A DNA stretch of 64,000 nucleotides from Undaria pinnatifida (Eukaryota; Sar; Phaeophyceae; Laminariales; Alariaceae). The notes under the pieces were generated by a model that saw only the letters and a list, made by a program, of their open reading frames with translations, made no database searches and was not told the origin of the DNA. Shown piece by piece: positions 1 to 10,379 of this stretch (the stretch's first letter is position 1; every line of letters starts with the position of its first letter). Position numbers and translations under genes: made by a program. The stretch spans positions 6,022,386-6,086,385 of the forward strand of contig JABAKD010000021.1 in assembly GCA_012845835.1 (NCBI GenBank), written 5' to 3'.

Positions 1-84
1 GTGCTGCGAACGGCGATGGATGTCACAGCGTTCGTGCCGGGCGGTGACGCGCTGAGCGACGTGGACGATTAGTTAGCGCTGACG

Positions 85-521
85 CTGCCGTCTCAACGAC
101 TCATGATATACCAAGATTCCGAGGTGAAAAGGCAGGATCGTTTTGGCGTGCATGCACGCAAGACGCGTGTAACGGTCCGGTTTCATTCTGAGGCAAGGGT
201 GGTGTGGACGAAGCCCCCACCGGAAAGTAATCGCCTGCGGTGGAGTTCGGCAGAGTCGTGCCCCTACTGCCGCTCGGTAGTGACAAGGAGTTTGTCCTCA
301 TGGTGGACTGAGATGGGCGCCGGCGGAGGCGGCAGAGCACCTGGGAGCCGGTGTCGCTCGTGTTTGTTGGCGCGACGGACGTGCTGCGAAACGAGCCAAT
401 TGCGCTGCGGCTAAAGATTGATCACACGCCGGGACTCGTGCAGCGGTATGGGCTGCGTTTTGATCATATTGTGGTGTGGGGAGGATCCCGAATTTTGAAT
501 TGCTGGTATTCGGTTTTATAA
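85..521 (+). pseudogene. Ty3/gypsy integrase C-terminus and chromodomain-like fragment
   Basis: This looks like the broken tail of a gypsy-type polyprotein. From 282 one frame reads a chromodomain-like block with the motif STWEPVS at 336-356, followed by a Leu/Arg-rich tail ending RYGLRF near 444-461 and a stop at about 519. The chromodomain strand/aromatic region is interrupted by a TGA at 309-311. Upstream, positions 85-280 in another frame read like the segment before a chromodomain, so at least one frameshift separates the parts. A 'WEP' signature followed by a short helical tail is typical of chromodomains fused to chromovirus integrases, where they bind modified histones and steer insertion. 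It is unrelated in detail to the gypsy family at 28-58 kb, whose chromodomain has PSWE in the same place. The left part is outside the window. Assignment rests on the short motif and the shape of the tail, so confidence is moderate. Confidence 0.45.
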
Positions 522-1269
522 AAAGTTTGAACTTCAAGCTTTTTTTCTGACCTTGAATTGCTGCCCAGGGCGTTGGTAGCACCTGACGCAGCTACAGCTG
601 GCGGTTCATCGCCGAGGTTGTGTGTCGACAAAGCATGTACGGGGATGATTCTTCCGTTATTCAGGGGTGGCTTTTGTGATGGAATACACATTCCTTGGGT
701 TGTCTTGGTTTTCGGCAAGTTGCATGCGCCATTGGAGGTGTGATGCATGGTTCATTGTTTGCTTGAAGATGCTTTGGTGATCACGCGGCTGCTGAACAAC
801 CGTTGTTCACGGTCAGCAAAAGTGGTGGATCTTTAGTCGTTGTGAAAATGACCGGGATGTGTTGGACTCGACCATTGCCCAAGGTACAGACTGCTGCGTT
901 TATCAAACCTTCTCGGTCTGAGCCAACCTGTCGTGTTAGTAGCCCGATATGGGCTTTTGGAGGGTGCTGTACAACTGCGGTCGTATCATTGGGCATTTTA
1001 CCATGCATATAGAATGGTCATTAAAGATACATTTTGTCAGAGAGTTCGATAGTCATTATTGGCGTTTCTTGTGAGCTCTTGAGATCTCGACATACGAACG
1101 GGAAGGCCCAAGGCCGAAGGAATGTCACTCCCCCGTGTGATGAGAAGCGAACTATTGCATTGCGGAAAAAGTCACCCCGAGCCTTCGAGATGACGTCTTC
1201 GGAGCTGATACTCCACCAGGCCGGCGGTCACGGGAGTCGGCACAAAATGTTCTATATATTGCGATCAAT
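522..1269. other. No recognisable gene or repeat
   Basis: Only short overlapping open frames on both strands, without domain motifs. It could be the 3' untranslated part of the gypsy remnant to its left, but no LTR matching other copies in the window is visible. Confidence 0.4.
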
Positions 1270-2417
1270 GTATAATAACATACCACGAAGCTATATCACG
1301 GTGTATACCACACTTAAAAATTGTGTTTTGTACCACACCTAACATCAAACCTGCTAGAACAATATACAATTTCAGGCAGGTGATATAAAGTGGTACATTC
1401 CTTCTACAACCATCAGATTTTTCGCCGGAAAGGATATATAGTTTTCGCGCACATATTGGGTTGTCCGCCCCCTCCCCCCCCCCTCCCCCCCCCGATCCCT
1501 CTTGCTTAAACGTTGTCCAAACGCCACACACCTAAAATCAAAATCTGCCAGAGAAATAAAGACTACCAGGCAGCTGCTATCAGCTCATTGTTTCTCTAGC
1601 CATCCATGCCGTAGCGTCCAACCCATTTCCGCGCGCCCCTTCCCCCCGCACTATACTGGCCATCACGCCGTGGTAGCTCCAACTCATTTCCCCTCTCTCC
1701 CCATTTTTCCTCTGCTCCCTCCTGTTTAAACGCCCAACCTAAACACGACATCTGCCACAGTAATAAACACTTACCAAGCAGTTGATATCACCTCATCATC
1801 TTTCGAACCATCCATGATGTACCTCCAATTCGCCCACCCCCCTCCCCCGAACGCCCCCTGTTTCGCCACCACCCGCACCATCGCCTACACATAAAACCAC
1901 GCTTATAGCAAACCCCTACATATATTCGACATAAAGCTGTTGGAAATCCCTTTCCCCGCCCACCCCCTACCCCTTGGAACACTCCGCCTTCTCCTCACTG
2001 GTTATAAGACTTACAGGATATACATGATAAACTGATGCATTCCTTCCACAAGTGTCAGATTAGTTATTTCAAAGGATTTGTTGTTTCCGCGCACAGATAT
2101 AGATAAACCTCCACCCTCCTCTCACCGGAATAAACGACTTACAGGATACACTCTTGGTAAACTGATCAATTTCGTTCCACAGCTGTTATATGTTGTTACC
2201 CTCAAAATCGGGTCCTATATAGTTTCCGCACACAGACTGCCTAACGTCACCCTGTTGACCCCGGGTACAAGCTACACTGTATTTCCAAGAGGGGTCGCCG
2301 ATCAATATCCTTACTGAGGACACACAACCCGCAATAATGCGCGCGATCGGAGTATCACACGCACCTTGCAAATATGAGTTTCGACAAAATATTCGGTCTC
2401 ACAGCTGGAGTGAATTT
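1270..2417 (+). mobile_element. R1 repeat, near full-length copy 1
   Basis: This is the first copy of the most abundant repeat in the window. Shared blocks in order are: an A/T-rich left part, a C-run tract, a block with 'gccatccatg', a block with 'cgcaccatcgcctaga' (here diverged), a second C-rich tract, 'tatagtttccgcgcacaga', 'caccctgttgaccctg', 'tatccttaatgaggacacac', 'gcgcgatcggagtatcacac' and the terminal 'cacagctggagtg' at about 2400-2417. The right tip also occurs inverted elsewhere, so it behaves as a terminal inverted repeat. No coding capacity is seen, so it is probably non-autonomous. The polypyrimidine tracts produce long Pro- or Gly-rich open frames that are not genes. Confidence 0.7.
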
Positions 2418-2639
2418 TTGTTTTTGATAATATTGTACACTATTCCTACGGCCTTGCCCCACGAGCTTCGTAGCATATATATTTTTTTTGCTTTTATTGG
2501 CTTTTGGAGCTTATGGAAAAGCTTACGTCCGAGCGAGAATAGCGAACATGCCAAGTAGCATATGTGAGAGCAAAACAAGACCAATCGAGCATAAGGTGAT
2601 TATCTCCGCCCCCATTTCGGGTGTATACGTGCGCATGGT

Positions 2640-3084
2640 CGCCTGGCAGCACGGTGCAGACGCCAAATGGGTTGCCGCACGGTAGTAATACCAATTCGCG
2701 AGGATATATTTAACCTTTTGTCCGGCCCTGTTTATCCCGACATTGGACGGTCCTACGTAAGAACACATAAACACGCGAAGGATAAGTACCACGTCTTAGC
2801 TTCTAACGCTGACGCCGGGTACGATCTGTGGCAATTTCGGCATGACAATAGGCTTAAGCTGCCGCGTCGGTATGATGTTGCAAAGGACATCGCCTTGATT
2901 TGGCCATCCTCCGCGTTCATGGAACGGGTATCTTCTATTCTGCGCGCTTGTATGGACGAGAGGCAGGAGTCTAGCTTCAGTGACCGTGACCGCACTGCAG
3001 CATCAGGAGTCTAGCCTCGGTGACCGCATTGCAGCATCCGCTTTTCTCAAGTACGTACTGTACAACAGGAGCTGGGTGAAGTAG
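2640..3084 (+). pseudogene. hAT-family transposase, C-terminal dimerisation domain remnant
   Basis: The frame 2667-3014 contains a block like the hAT C-terminal (Dimer_Tnp_hAT) domain: an LPRRYDVAKDIA segment, then WPSSAFMERVSSIL, then ACMDERQESSFSDR. In this family the conserved core is a 'SS..ERVFS' motif, here with Ser for Phe, followed by a conserved acidic/Gln stretch and a last helix with a Tyr-Asn pair. The expected last helix (FLKYVLYNRSW) is present at about 3040-3081 but in another frame, because the DNA for QESS...AA is duplicated in tandem (2964-3003 and 3004-3037, 40 and 34 bases). The upstream catalytic RNase-H-like domain is absent. This is a dead 3' fragment of a cut-and-paste transposon, lying directly right of an R1 copy. 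Confidence 0.6.
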
Positions 3085-4138
3085 CATTGCGTCGTGCGGG
3101 GTGCGGGGGTGCTGGGTAGTCCGCTCTGTTTGGCTAGCTCGCTAGCTCTGTTTTGCTGTCGAGATTCGAGTACATGTAGCTGAAGAGAGTTCAAACAAGT
3201 TTTCCAATTGACGTGGTGGTGCGGTGGTATGGAAACGGCAGCAAGGCGCTGTGCGTACTGTGCTGTATAGACAATAGACACAAAACGCAACAACAGCTGC
3301 GGTAGACTATTATTGCAGTATGGTGCGAAGTACGAAAATTTATACGTCGAAGTATAGTCTATAGGAGTATATGCAAATTATATATTTTACAGAACTGACA
3401 CACCTGCACCTGCCATGTATGTGGCTTGCAGAAAACAAAAAAATAGCCGAAGAACCCACGTTTCACGAGCTTATCGATTACAAGCAAGGATGTCCAACGA
3501 GGGTTAGACGAGCAAACACGCTTTTATCGAACAAAATCGAGCTGGAGATGGAACCAAGGGCGAGCATAAATCGAGTTAATCCGCGAAAACTGCCATAAAT
3601 CGCGAGCATATTTCGAGTTTTAAAGCCAATGCCCGCTAGAAAAAAAAAAATGCATCATAGAACAAATCAAAGTTATTGGGTCTAAGGCCCTAACTACTCG
3701 TCAATCTCACTACCAGGCTGGTGATAGAAATAATGATTAGCACCTGGGTACCAGGGGTAGTAGTTCAGCTTTGGAGCAATTGTCTTGTAATTGCGCACTT
3801 ATTGTGGTGGACAAATATTATTCATGCATTTACACTTCTGCTGTCGATCCTTATGCCAGGCGTGGCTGCCAGGTTATGCAGCTAACAGAATGTACGTAAC
3901 CTACGCAGTGCGTATTACTTGCTGTTACCAGAGCCTGTTACGTGCGTATTCAGTGCTTTTTTTCCCGCACGCTTTGAACCCGTTATTATATTGCTGGTGC
4001 GACCGCGTACCAGTGCGTTTTTTCCTCGTCCAGTGTCTTGTCACATTACTGTTGTTGCGTGCTGTGCCTTTTATAATTGATCAGAGAAAAGCATTGTTTC
4101 CAATTTGATATACAAATAATATGCAAAAGTGCGAGCCC
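3085..4138. other. No recognisable gene; A/T-rich spacer
   Basis: Short open frames only. I see no domain motif, no long repeat and no convincing splice structure. Confidence 0.4.
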
Positions 4139-4215
4139 CTCCACCCCCACCCCCACAACCACCACCACCACCATCACCACCACCACCACCACCACCACCA
4201 CCACCACCACCACCG
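4139..4215 (+). repeat. (CCA)n trinucleotide microsatellite
   Basis: An almost pure CCA/CAC array with one CAT interruption. It explains the poly-Pro, poly-Thr and poly-Gly open frames in all readings here, which should not be taken as proteins. Confidence 0.9.
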
Positions 4216-5129
4216 CTGGAGTACATCCTCAGCACGGGGTGGTTGGTGTTGGTGGCGATGGTGGTGGTGCCGGTGATATCGAGCCTAGTTCGCAGTGATG
4301 GTGTGCACGTATCCACCCCACTCACTGCTGCTGCGTGCGTGTGGACGACGATCTGTCCAACTGTGTGGATAGATTATTTGAAATAGCGGTGTTGTTGCCT
4401 TTTTTGAAGAACACAGACGCCGACTGACTGGGCAAATCCAACATCACCTGGTACCAGCAAGCTCTACGAATTCTAAATGGATTCGAATGCGATCCCAGAT
4501 GGAAGAATGCCATGAGGAGGGGCGTCTGTAGCCGCCGGGGCGGTCGAAGTCGGCTCAAAGTTGGTTGGGTTGGCTGTTGTTGAGGGGGCCGTTTTGCTGC
4601 ACAGTCGGATAGGCACACACTGCGACCGCATGAATGCCTGTGAGCTAAAAATAAGGCAAACATGTTTGGCTTTTTCTTTCGACGTATTTCTCAAAGACAG
4701 CCTGGGCACAGCTGGGCGCATGATGCGGAGAGACTACGCTACAACGCTGCCGCTTCGCTTTATCGCCTGGGTCTTTATACTACCACTGCCACGGTGCTCA
4801 AAGTGGGGGATGCGTGGTTGATCGGTGTTCGGAAGCGTGCCCCTCATCGGTTCCGGTGTTTTTCTAAACTCCTATGGCTCTCTGGCGAGTTTTAAGGCTT
4901 GTATGTTAATATTGCTCCAAATGAAACGCTCGCAGAGGACAGCAAAATAGGGCAAGGCAGGTCAGGACAGGGTAGTGAGGTGAGGGGTTTCCTGCTTGTC
5001 CCACCATCGTCAACTACACATTTACCGCCCATCCATGATGTCCTTCGCGATAGTAGTGTCATAGTAATATGACGTGGTTTCACCTCAACCATGACGACAT
5101 GAACCTATATACATAGTCAATATATATAT
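4216..5129. other. No recognisable gene
   Basis: Open frames of up to 113 codons occur on both strands, but none has a domain motif or a splice signal that favours it. The right end grades into an R1 remnant. Confidence 0.35.
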
Positions 5130-5299
5130 ATATAGGTTCCGCGCACTGACTGACTAGCATCACCCTGTTGACCCTGATAGCTACACTGTAGTTGCAAGGG
5201 GAGTAGCCGACCTATATCCTTAGTCTAATGAGGGTACACACAGCTTGCAAGGATCAGTTTCGACAAAACATTCGATGTCACAGCCGGAGTGTATTTTTA
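5130..5299 (+). mobile_element. R1 repeat, right-end fragment
   Basis: It carries the blocks 'ggttccgcgcactgactgac', 'caccctgttgaccctgatag', 'tacactgtagttgcaagggg', 'cgacctatatcc' and the tip ending 'ccggagtg'. A short (TA)n run precedes it. The C-rich left part is missing or strongly decayed. Confidence 0.65.
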
Positions 5300-5361
5300 T
5301 TATTGTTATGTTTTTATCCCTTCACGGAGAGTAACTTATTGCGTTACACGCCGGATGTAAG

Positions 5362-6021
5362 ATCGAACACCTCGTCGAATCTCAAAATTGCAAGTTGTCC
5401 ATGATACGCTGATCGCGCGTATTGCTCAGTGTGTGCCCTCCATAGATACGTATGTCAGCGACTCCCCTAAGAACACTCACGTACCAGGGTCAACAGAGGG
5501 TGATGTTTGTCCATCTGTGCACGGACACTGTAAAGCAAGTTTTTTTTCTCCAAGGGGACAACATATGACGACATTGCAATGAATCGTTTCATGTTGTATA
5601 ATAACTTGTTGTAGGTCAACCCATCACGTAGGGCAGGTCGGAGTTTTCAAGGTGCGGGTCAGGTGGTATAACCCATCGGGGCAGGGCGGGGTTTTTAGGG
5701 CGTGGGGGGGGGGGGATCTCCGACATTTCTATCATAACAGGTCGCATAAATGCGCAGGAACCTACTGCACACGTGGTGCTCTTGATAGGTCAGCAATACA
5801 TTCAGTACTAACTGCGGCATGCCTCTAATGGCGTTGATATTTATGTACACCCAAACGAAAATAATGGGAGGAAAAACAGCGCTCCGTGAAAACAGGAGAT
5901 TCCGTGGATGGATATGGATGCCACTGGTACCAGATATATACCAGAGATTCAGGCAATCGGAGTATCACACACAATTTGCAAATATGAGTTTCGACAAAAT
6001 ATTCGACCTCACAGCTGGAGT
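5362..6021. mobile_element. R1-related element bounded by inverted tips
   Basis: The left edge (5362-5470) is a diverged inverted copy of the R1 tip, running from 'gatcgaacacctcgtcgaat' to 'gcgactcccct'. The right edge (about 5945-6021) is the direct tip ending 'cacagctggagtg'. Together they bracket about 660 bp, which fits a small element with terminal inverted repeats of about 80 bp or more. The interior (5580-5940) does not match the C-rich body of R1, so it may be a deletion derivative or two abutting fragments. No open frame is convincing. Confidence 0.5.
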
Positions 6022-6599
6022 GTATTTGTAATTTTATCATATAATAGTATGGTCTAGATCTTTATCTACAACAAGGAAATATAAGGAGCATCTCCGAACA
6101 ATCTCCTTTGCTGTCGGTATATATTTCCAAAACAAATCAAGCACACGCTGTACGCCAGCTACGTTCATGTCTCCAAGGATATATTCGCTAAGGTTCGTAT
6201 TACGATATCCAGGGTTTAGTTACGAGCCAGCGAAGGCACGACCTCAGTACCTCAAGCAAGGTTAACCCCTATACAACTGGAAACCCGTTTTGGGGGACAA
6301 ATTTACCTGAATCTAGTATGGGGAGGGGTTTGGGGGCTCTAAAGGGGTCAAGGTACGTTAGGTGCGGACCCCGATGCCTTGCCTAAGTGTACAAGTAGTA
6401 GTTCGGTGGTAGACCGTCTTCACTTACGCTTGACTTGAACGTCAAAGGTGACGTGTTGCCCCGCAGTAACTAATGAAAAGATCATGGTTGGTTGTTGTCG
6501 TCACAAACTAACTGGCATATTAAAGTCCTTGGGCACAGGACAAACAGGAGTGAAAAATATCATGACACCAAACACAGCATACAAAGATGGGTTTCGACG
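6022..6599. other. Spacer without recognisable gene
   Basis: No domain motif or strong open frame. The right end leads into the R2 minisatellite. Confidence 0.35.
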
Positions 6600-7530
6600 A
6601 AATCTTACAAGGATATGTTTTGTAGGGTTTGTGGATTCCGGGTAAGCAAGGGTATGGGAGTGTTGCAGATTTTGCTGATCTTTCGGGTACGTACGGGAAT
6701 GAAAGCGTTACAGAACTTCTTCAAGTTCAGGGTATAGGCTCGGGCGTACATAACTCACACAAGTTCCGGGAGGGTACAAAAGGTGCAGTACCCGCACACC
6801 GGGCATTGTGGTACGGGGTGTATAGAACTCACAGAGGTTCCGGGTACGTGTATGAATTCCTACATGCCTACCAGATGTTGGTGTACGGGAATGAAAGTCT
6901 TACCGAACTTATAGAAACTCCGGGTTTGTATTGTGGCACGGACGAACAGAACTTACAGAAGTTCCTGGTTCGGGTAATACCCGGGTAAATTCATACCCCC
7001 TTTTGCGAGGGTTTGACTTAAATTGGAGGATACAACCCAACCTGCGTGGCATGTTCACACTGGGCCAATGTCCCCAAGGCAATATGTCGTAGTTTAAGGC
7101 GATTTTGAGTTACCGACAAAACCGCCACCGAGAGAGGCGAAAAATCGTGTACCTCAACAAGTAAGTGGCGACCGGGGCAACAGTCGCGCTCACTGCTATA
7201 CCACGCTGTAACAGATCATACCATATGGCGAACCCCGGCTGTGGCGCTTCAAGTTGTAAAATGGCGGTCGCGAGCCCATTTTTTTCCACCAGCTCGATAG
7301 TAAAGCCAAGTTCCGCGACATACGAGAAGCGAAACAACGGAAAAATTCAGAGGATAGCTCAAGACGTCGTCGATGGTAGCTGCATCGCCATCGCGGCAGA
7401 TACATTTATTATTGAACCGATCGAAAGATAACATTGACAATACCCAACACGTGGTTATCCTTAAGGAGCCAAGTTCGTACATGTTTCCACCAAGTCGAAT
7501 AAAAAAATAGGAAGGTTGTCGATGGGGCAA
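6600..7530 (+). repeat. R2 repeat: GGTA-rich minisatellite plus unique tail, copy 1
   Basis: Positions about 6610-6990 are imperfect tandem units built from 'acagaacttacagaagttcc' and 'gggtacgggtatg', ending 'gggtaatacccgggtaaa'. The tail 7180-7530 holds 'ccccggctgtggcg' and 'acattgac' and matches 43970-44240. The same minisatellite recurs at 11.9-12.3, 15.5-15.7 and 28.15-28.75 kb. No protein is likely: the longest frame is 119 codons and follows the repeat. Confidence 0.65.
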
Positions 7531-7852
7531 ACTGTTGTTTGGGGGTAACGGGTAGAAATATATAACAGTAGACGAACGAGATCTTGCGGTTTTTTCGATG
7601 CAGGATAGCGGGATGTTTGGAACTGGGAAAAAAAATTGAAAATGAAAGTTCTACATAATGGTGAGGCCGAGAGGATATCAAGTGTCAGATGTCAGCAAGA
7701 ACCTGTAGATCTGTCTGACGCGTGGGATCGTCGGTGCATCAGAGTAGCCAAGAAGTAGCTACCGGGCGAGGGCCGAGTTGAAGAGGACCTTGGCACCGGG
7801 CAAGGGACGTCAGGGGTCAAGAGGTTTTAGGTATTTTCTTGTTATCTTTTCA
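7531..7852 (+). other. Spacer ending in a splice-acceptor-like tract
   Basis: Nothing is recognised except a polypyrimidine tract followed by CAG at about 7835-7853 (ttcttgttatcttttcag), which looks like a 3' splice site in front of the Gln-rich open region. Confidence 0.35.
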
Positions 7853-7853
7853 G

Positions 7854-8587
7854 GAAGCAAGGCAGCAGGAAGCGGCGAAGAAGTCGATAACACCAAACGA
7901 CGGCAGAGTGCGTCCGAATTGGCTCCCTAACCTGGGAAGGTCAAGCAGAAGCGCGCTGTCTTCGCAAGGTGTTGGAAAACAGGAGCGCGACGGATATCAC
8001 AAGCGGTCGGGTAAGGGGAGGCACAAGTCGGGTGGGGGTAGTTGCATGTCACCAGCCAGGGACAGTAGGGTAGTCCTACGTCGCCAGGCAGAAAAGGCAC
8101 CGCGAGCAGACCGGTTCCACTGGACATGTCTCGCCCCCTTATCACGACGATTATTTTTTCCCGGGCGCAATCTCAAGGCCCCCCATGGGCCGGTGGAAAT
8201 AGTTCGTATCGGCAGGAGGCAGGGGCGGGACGGGATAACGGGCAGCTCACATATTTTACCAGGCCATCACAGTCGTCATGGGTCCCGGTAGGCACGCCGC
8301 TGCAGCATCAGCAGAAGGGGTGGGCACAACATCGGCCGCATGGCACGGACGCACAACAGCAGCAGCAGCAGCAAGGTGAGGCAACACATGATCAAGGGGT
8401 GTCAATAGAGGGGAGGGGGGGGGTACAGCATCAACAGTATCAGCAGCAGCGGCAACGGCCCTGGTGGGCACCGAAGCAGCCGTATAGCGGGGGCGTACCA
8501 CAGCACCCGCAGCAAGTGTGGGGTCAACAAACAGGGCGGGGGGGGATACGTTGGAGAGGAGGGCCAGGGAGCCTCCGACGGCAATAA
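7854..8587 (+). CDS. Candidate Gln-rich exon(s), function unknown
   Basis: Directly after a good acceptor (ttttcag at 7847-7853) an open frame runs to 8291 and begins with Glu/Ala/Gln-rich residues (EARQQEAAKK). A second frame, 8126-8587, is strongly Gln-, Gly- and Trp-rich and includes a (CAG)n-coded poly-Gln run near 8357-8375. The two frames differ, so a frameshift, or an intron around 8100-8290, would be needed to join them. No domain is recognised. Low-complexity Gln-rich exons are common in algal and stramenopile genes but also in retroelement gag regions. The right end abuts an R1 tip (8640-8691). It could equally be fortuitous. Confidence 0.25.
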
Positions 8588-8632
8588 CTATTAGTATGGA
8601 CTCAAAAGTGTCCTGCTCGATAGTAACATAAT

Positions 8633-8691
8633 ACGTGCCACAATCTTGCAAATATGAGTTTCGACCGAATCTTTGATCTCACAGCTGGAGT
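8633..8691 (+). mobile_element. R1 right-tip fragment
   Basis: It contains 'ttgcaaatatgagtttcgac', 'gatctcacagctggagtg' and little else, directly left of the next R1 copy. Confidence 0.6.
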
Positions 8692-8694
8692 GTA

Positions 8695-9663
8695 ATATGT
8701 GACTTAAACCTCTGTAAAACCCTCCCACCCCCCCCCCCCCCCCCTCCCCCCAATTTTTTGCCTGCTCTCTCTTGCTCAAACGCCCGACCTAATATCGAGA
8801 TCCGCCAAAGTAATAAACACTTCCACGCACGCACTAGATATCACCTCATTATCTTTCTAGAATCATCTATGCCGCTGCTGCAATTCCCACCCCCCTCGCC
8901 CCGAACGCCCCCTACTTCCCCACCACACGCACCATCGCCTAGACCTAGCACCACGCGTATCAAACCCCAACATCTATGCGACCTAAATCCCTTGCCCTCC
9001 CCCCCCCACCTCCCCACCCCCCCGCCCCCTCCGCCACCCCCCACTTCCTCACCCCCCCCCCCCCCCACCCTCCGCCCTCTACTCACTAGGTGTACGACTT
9101 ACATGATATACATGATAAACTGGTGCATTCTTCCAAAACCGTCACACTTATCCACTTAAAAGAAGTATAGTTTTCACGCACAGATTGAGCTGCTTCGCCC
9201 GTCCCCCCCCCATGATAAACTGGTGCATTCTTTCCAAAACCGTCAGATCTATCCCCTTGAAGGATTTACAGTTTCCACGCAGAAATTGAGCTGCCCCACC
9301 AGCCCCCCGCCCCCCCTCACCCCCCCACACCCGCACGCTTTTGATCAAAACCAGGCCCCCACGTCCTTACAAACTCCGCCCTCCCCTCACCGGTTACTCG
9401 ACTTGCAGGATTCACTTAGTTAATAAACTGATGCATTTCCTTTCACAGCTGTCACATTGCGTACCCCTCAGAAAGGGGTTTTATAGTTTCCGCGCACAGA
9501 CTGACTACCATCACCCCGTCGACTCTGATAGCTAAACTGTAGTTGCAAGGGGAGCCGCCGACCTATATCCTTAATGAGGACACACAAACCGTAATACGCG
9601 CAATCGGAGTGTTACAGACAGCTGCAAAGATGAGTTTCGACAGAATCTTCGATCTCACAGCTG
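8695..9663 (+). mobile_element. R1 repeat, near full-length copy 2
   Basis: It shows the full block order: a C-run tract (8725-8755), 'aacgcccgacct', 'taataaacacttccac', 'atcacctcattatctttct', 'caccatcgcctagacctagc', a long C-rich tract, a local duplication of the 'aaactggtgcattctt' block (9117 and 9217), 'tttgatcaaaaccaggcccc', the 'tccgcgcacagactgac' block and the tip ending 'cacagctggagtg'. No coding capacity is seen. The tip forms the left arm of a palindrome with the inverted tip that follows. Confidence 0.7.
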
Positions 9664-9803
9664 GAGTGAATTGTTACATTATAAAAAACTAAAATACACT
9701 CCAGCTGTGACATCGAATATTTCGTCGAAACTCATCTTTGCAAGCTGTGTGCGATACTACTCCGACCGCGCGTATTACGGGTTGTGTGTCCTCGTTATAT
9801 ATA
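9564..9803. repeat. Large imperfect palindrome of two R1 tips
   Basis: The left arm (about 9564-9663) and right arm (about 9697-9803) are inverted copies of the R1 tip, from 'gaggacacacaa' to 'cacagctggagtg'. They are separated by a 33-bp A/T-rich spacer. As single-stranded DNA or RNA this could form a hairpin of about 100 bp. It may be two elements inserted back to back or a fold-back derivative. Confidence 0.7.
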
Positions 9804-9837
9804 CCTTTACCAAAAGAAGTAGCATATGCCTAACAAA

Positions 9838-10280
9838 GTAAAGTCACCCTCTCGTTCAATAGTGGCGACATCGCATGCCCACGTCACTTCGCTTGGTGTA
9901 TTTGTATGATGTATCTCTGTCTCGGATTTATCGGCCTCAGAGCCCCACGTCCGCACGGCAAAAATCAAAGGCGTTAAATCGTTTATGTGAGACAATAATG
10001 ATATGAAAAGGAGATAAAGAGAGGTATGCTAAAAATGCGGTAAACCGCACTACCAACTTATTACGTAAGGCATTCCGCACATGCCGCCTGCATGATGGCC
10101 TCCCAACCTATGCCAAGCGAAGTATGATTAACGAAGCAACGTAATTGAGCGCGTGTACACTAAGCGTTCCTTTCAAAACAAAAACGATTCGCATCTCTCC
10201 CTGTCGTTCTCAATGGCGGTGACATTGCATGACCATCACCTCGCCTGTTGTATTTGGAAATATGCATCATATAACTAGCG
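9838..10280 (+). repeat. R3 and R4 dispersed repeats
   Basis: R3 (9838-9985, again 10185-10275) contains a 'tcgttcaatagtggcgacat' block and a 'cagagccccac' block. It matches 19105-19270, where the block reads 'cgtgctcaatggtggtgtca'. R4 (10001-10122) contains 'aatgcggtaaaccgcac' and 'gcctgcatgatggcctccca' and matches 27588-27735. No open frame of note. Confidence 0.5.
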
Positions 10281-10379
10281 ATGTCAGAAAACAATGGTAT
10301 GTACATGATTGTACCTATCAATTGAAATATTCTATATTTTCATCTATATACAAAAACAAATTATAAAGTTTTTAACACG

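Noticed and set aside
4129-4386. Pro-rich, Thr-rich and Gly-rich proteins over the CCA array
   Set aside because: All three forward and reverse readings are open because of the trinucleotide repeat; no sequence outside the array supports a gene.
8758-9159. 133-codon Pro-rich ORF and 81-codon Gly-rich reverse ORF
   Set aside because: They follow the C-rich tracts of the R1 repeat, and the frame is not kept in other R1 copies.
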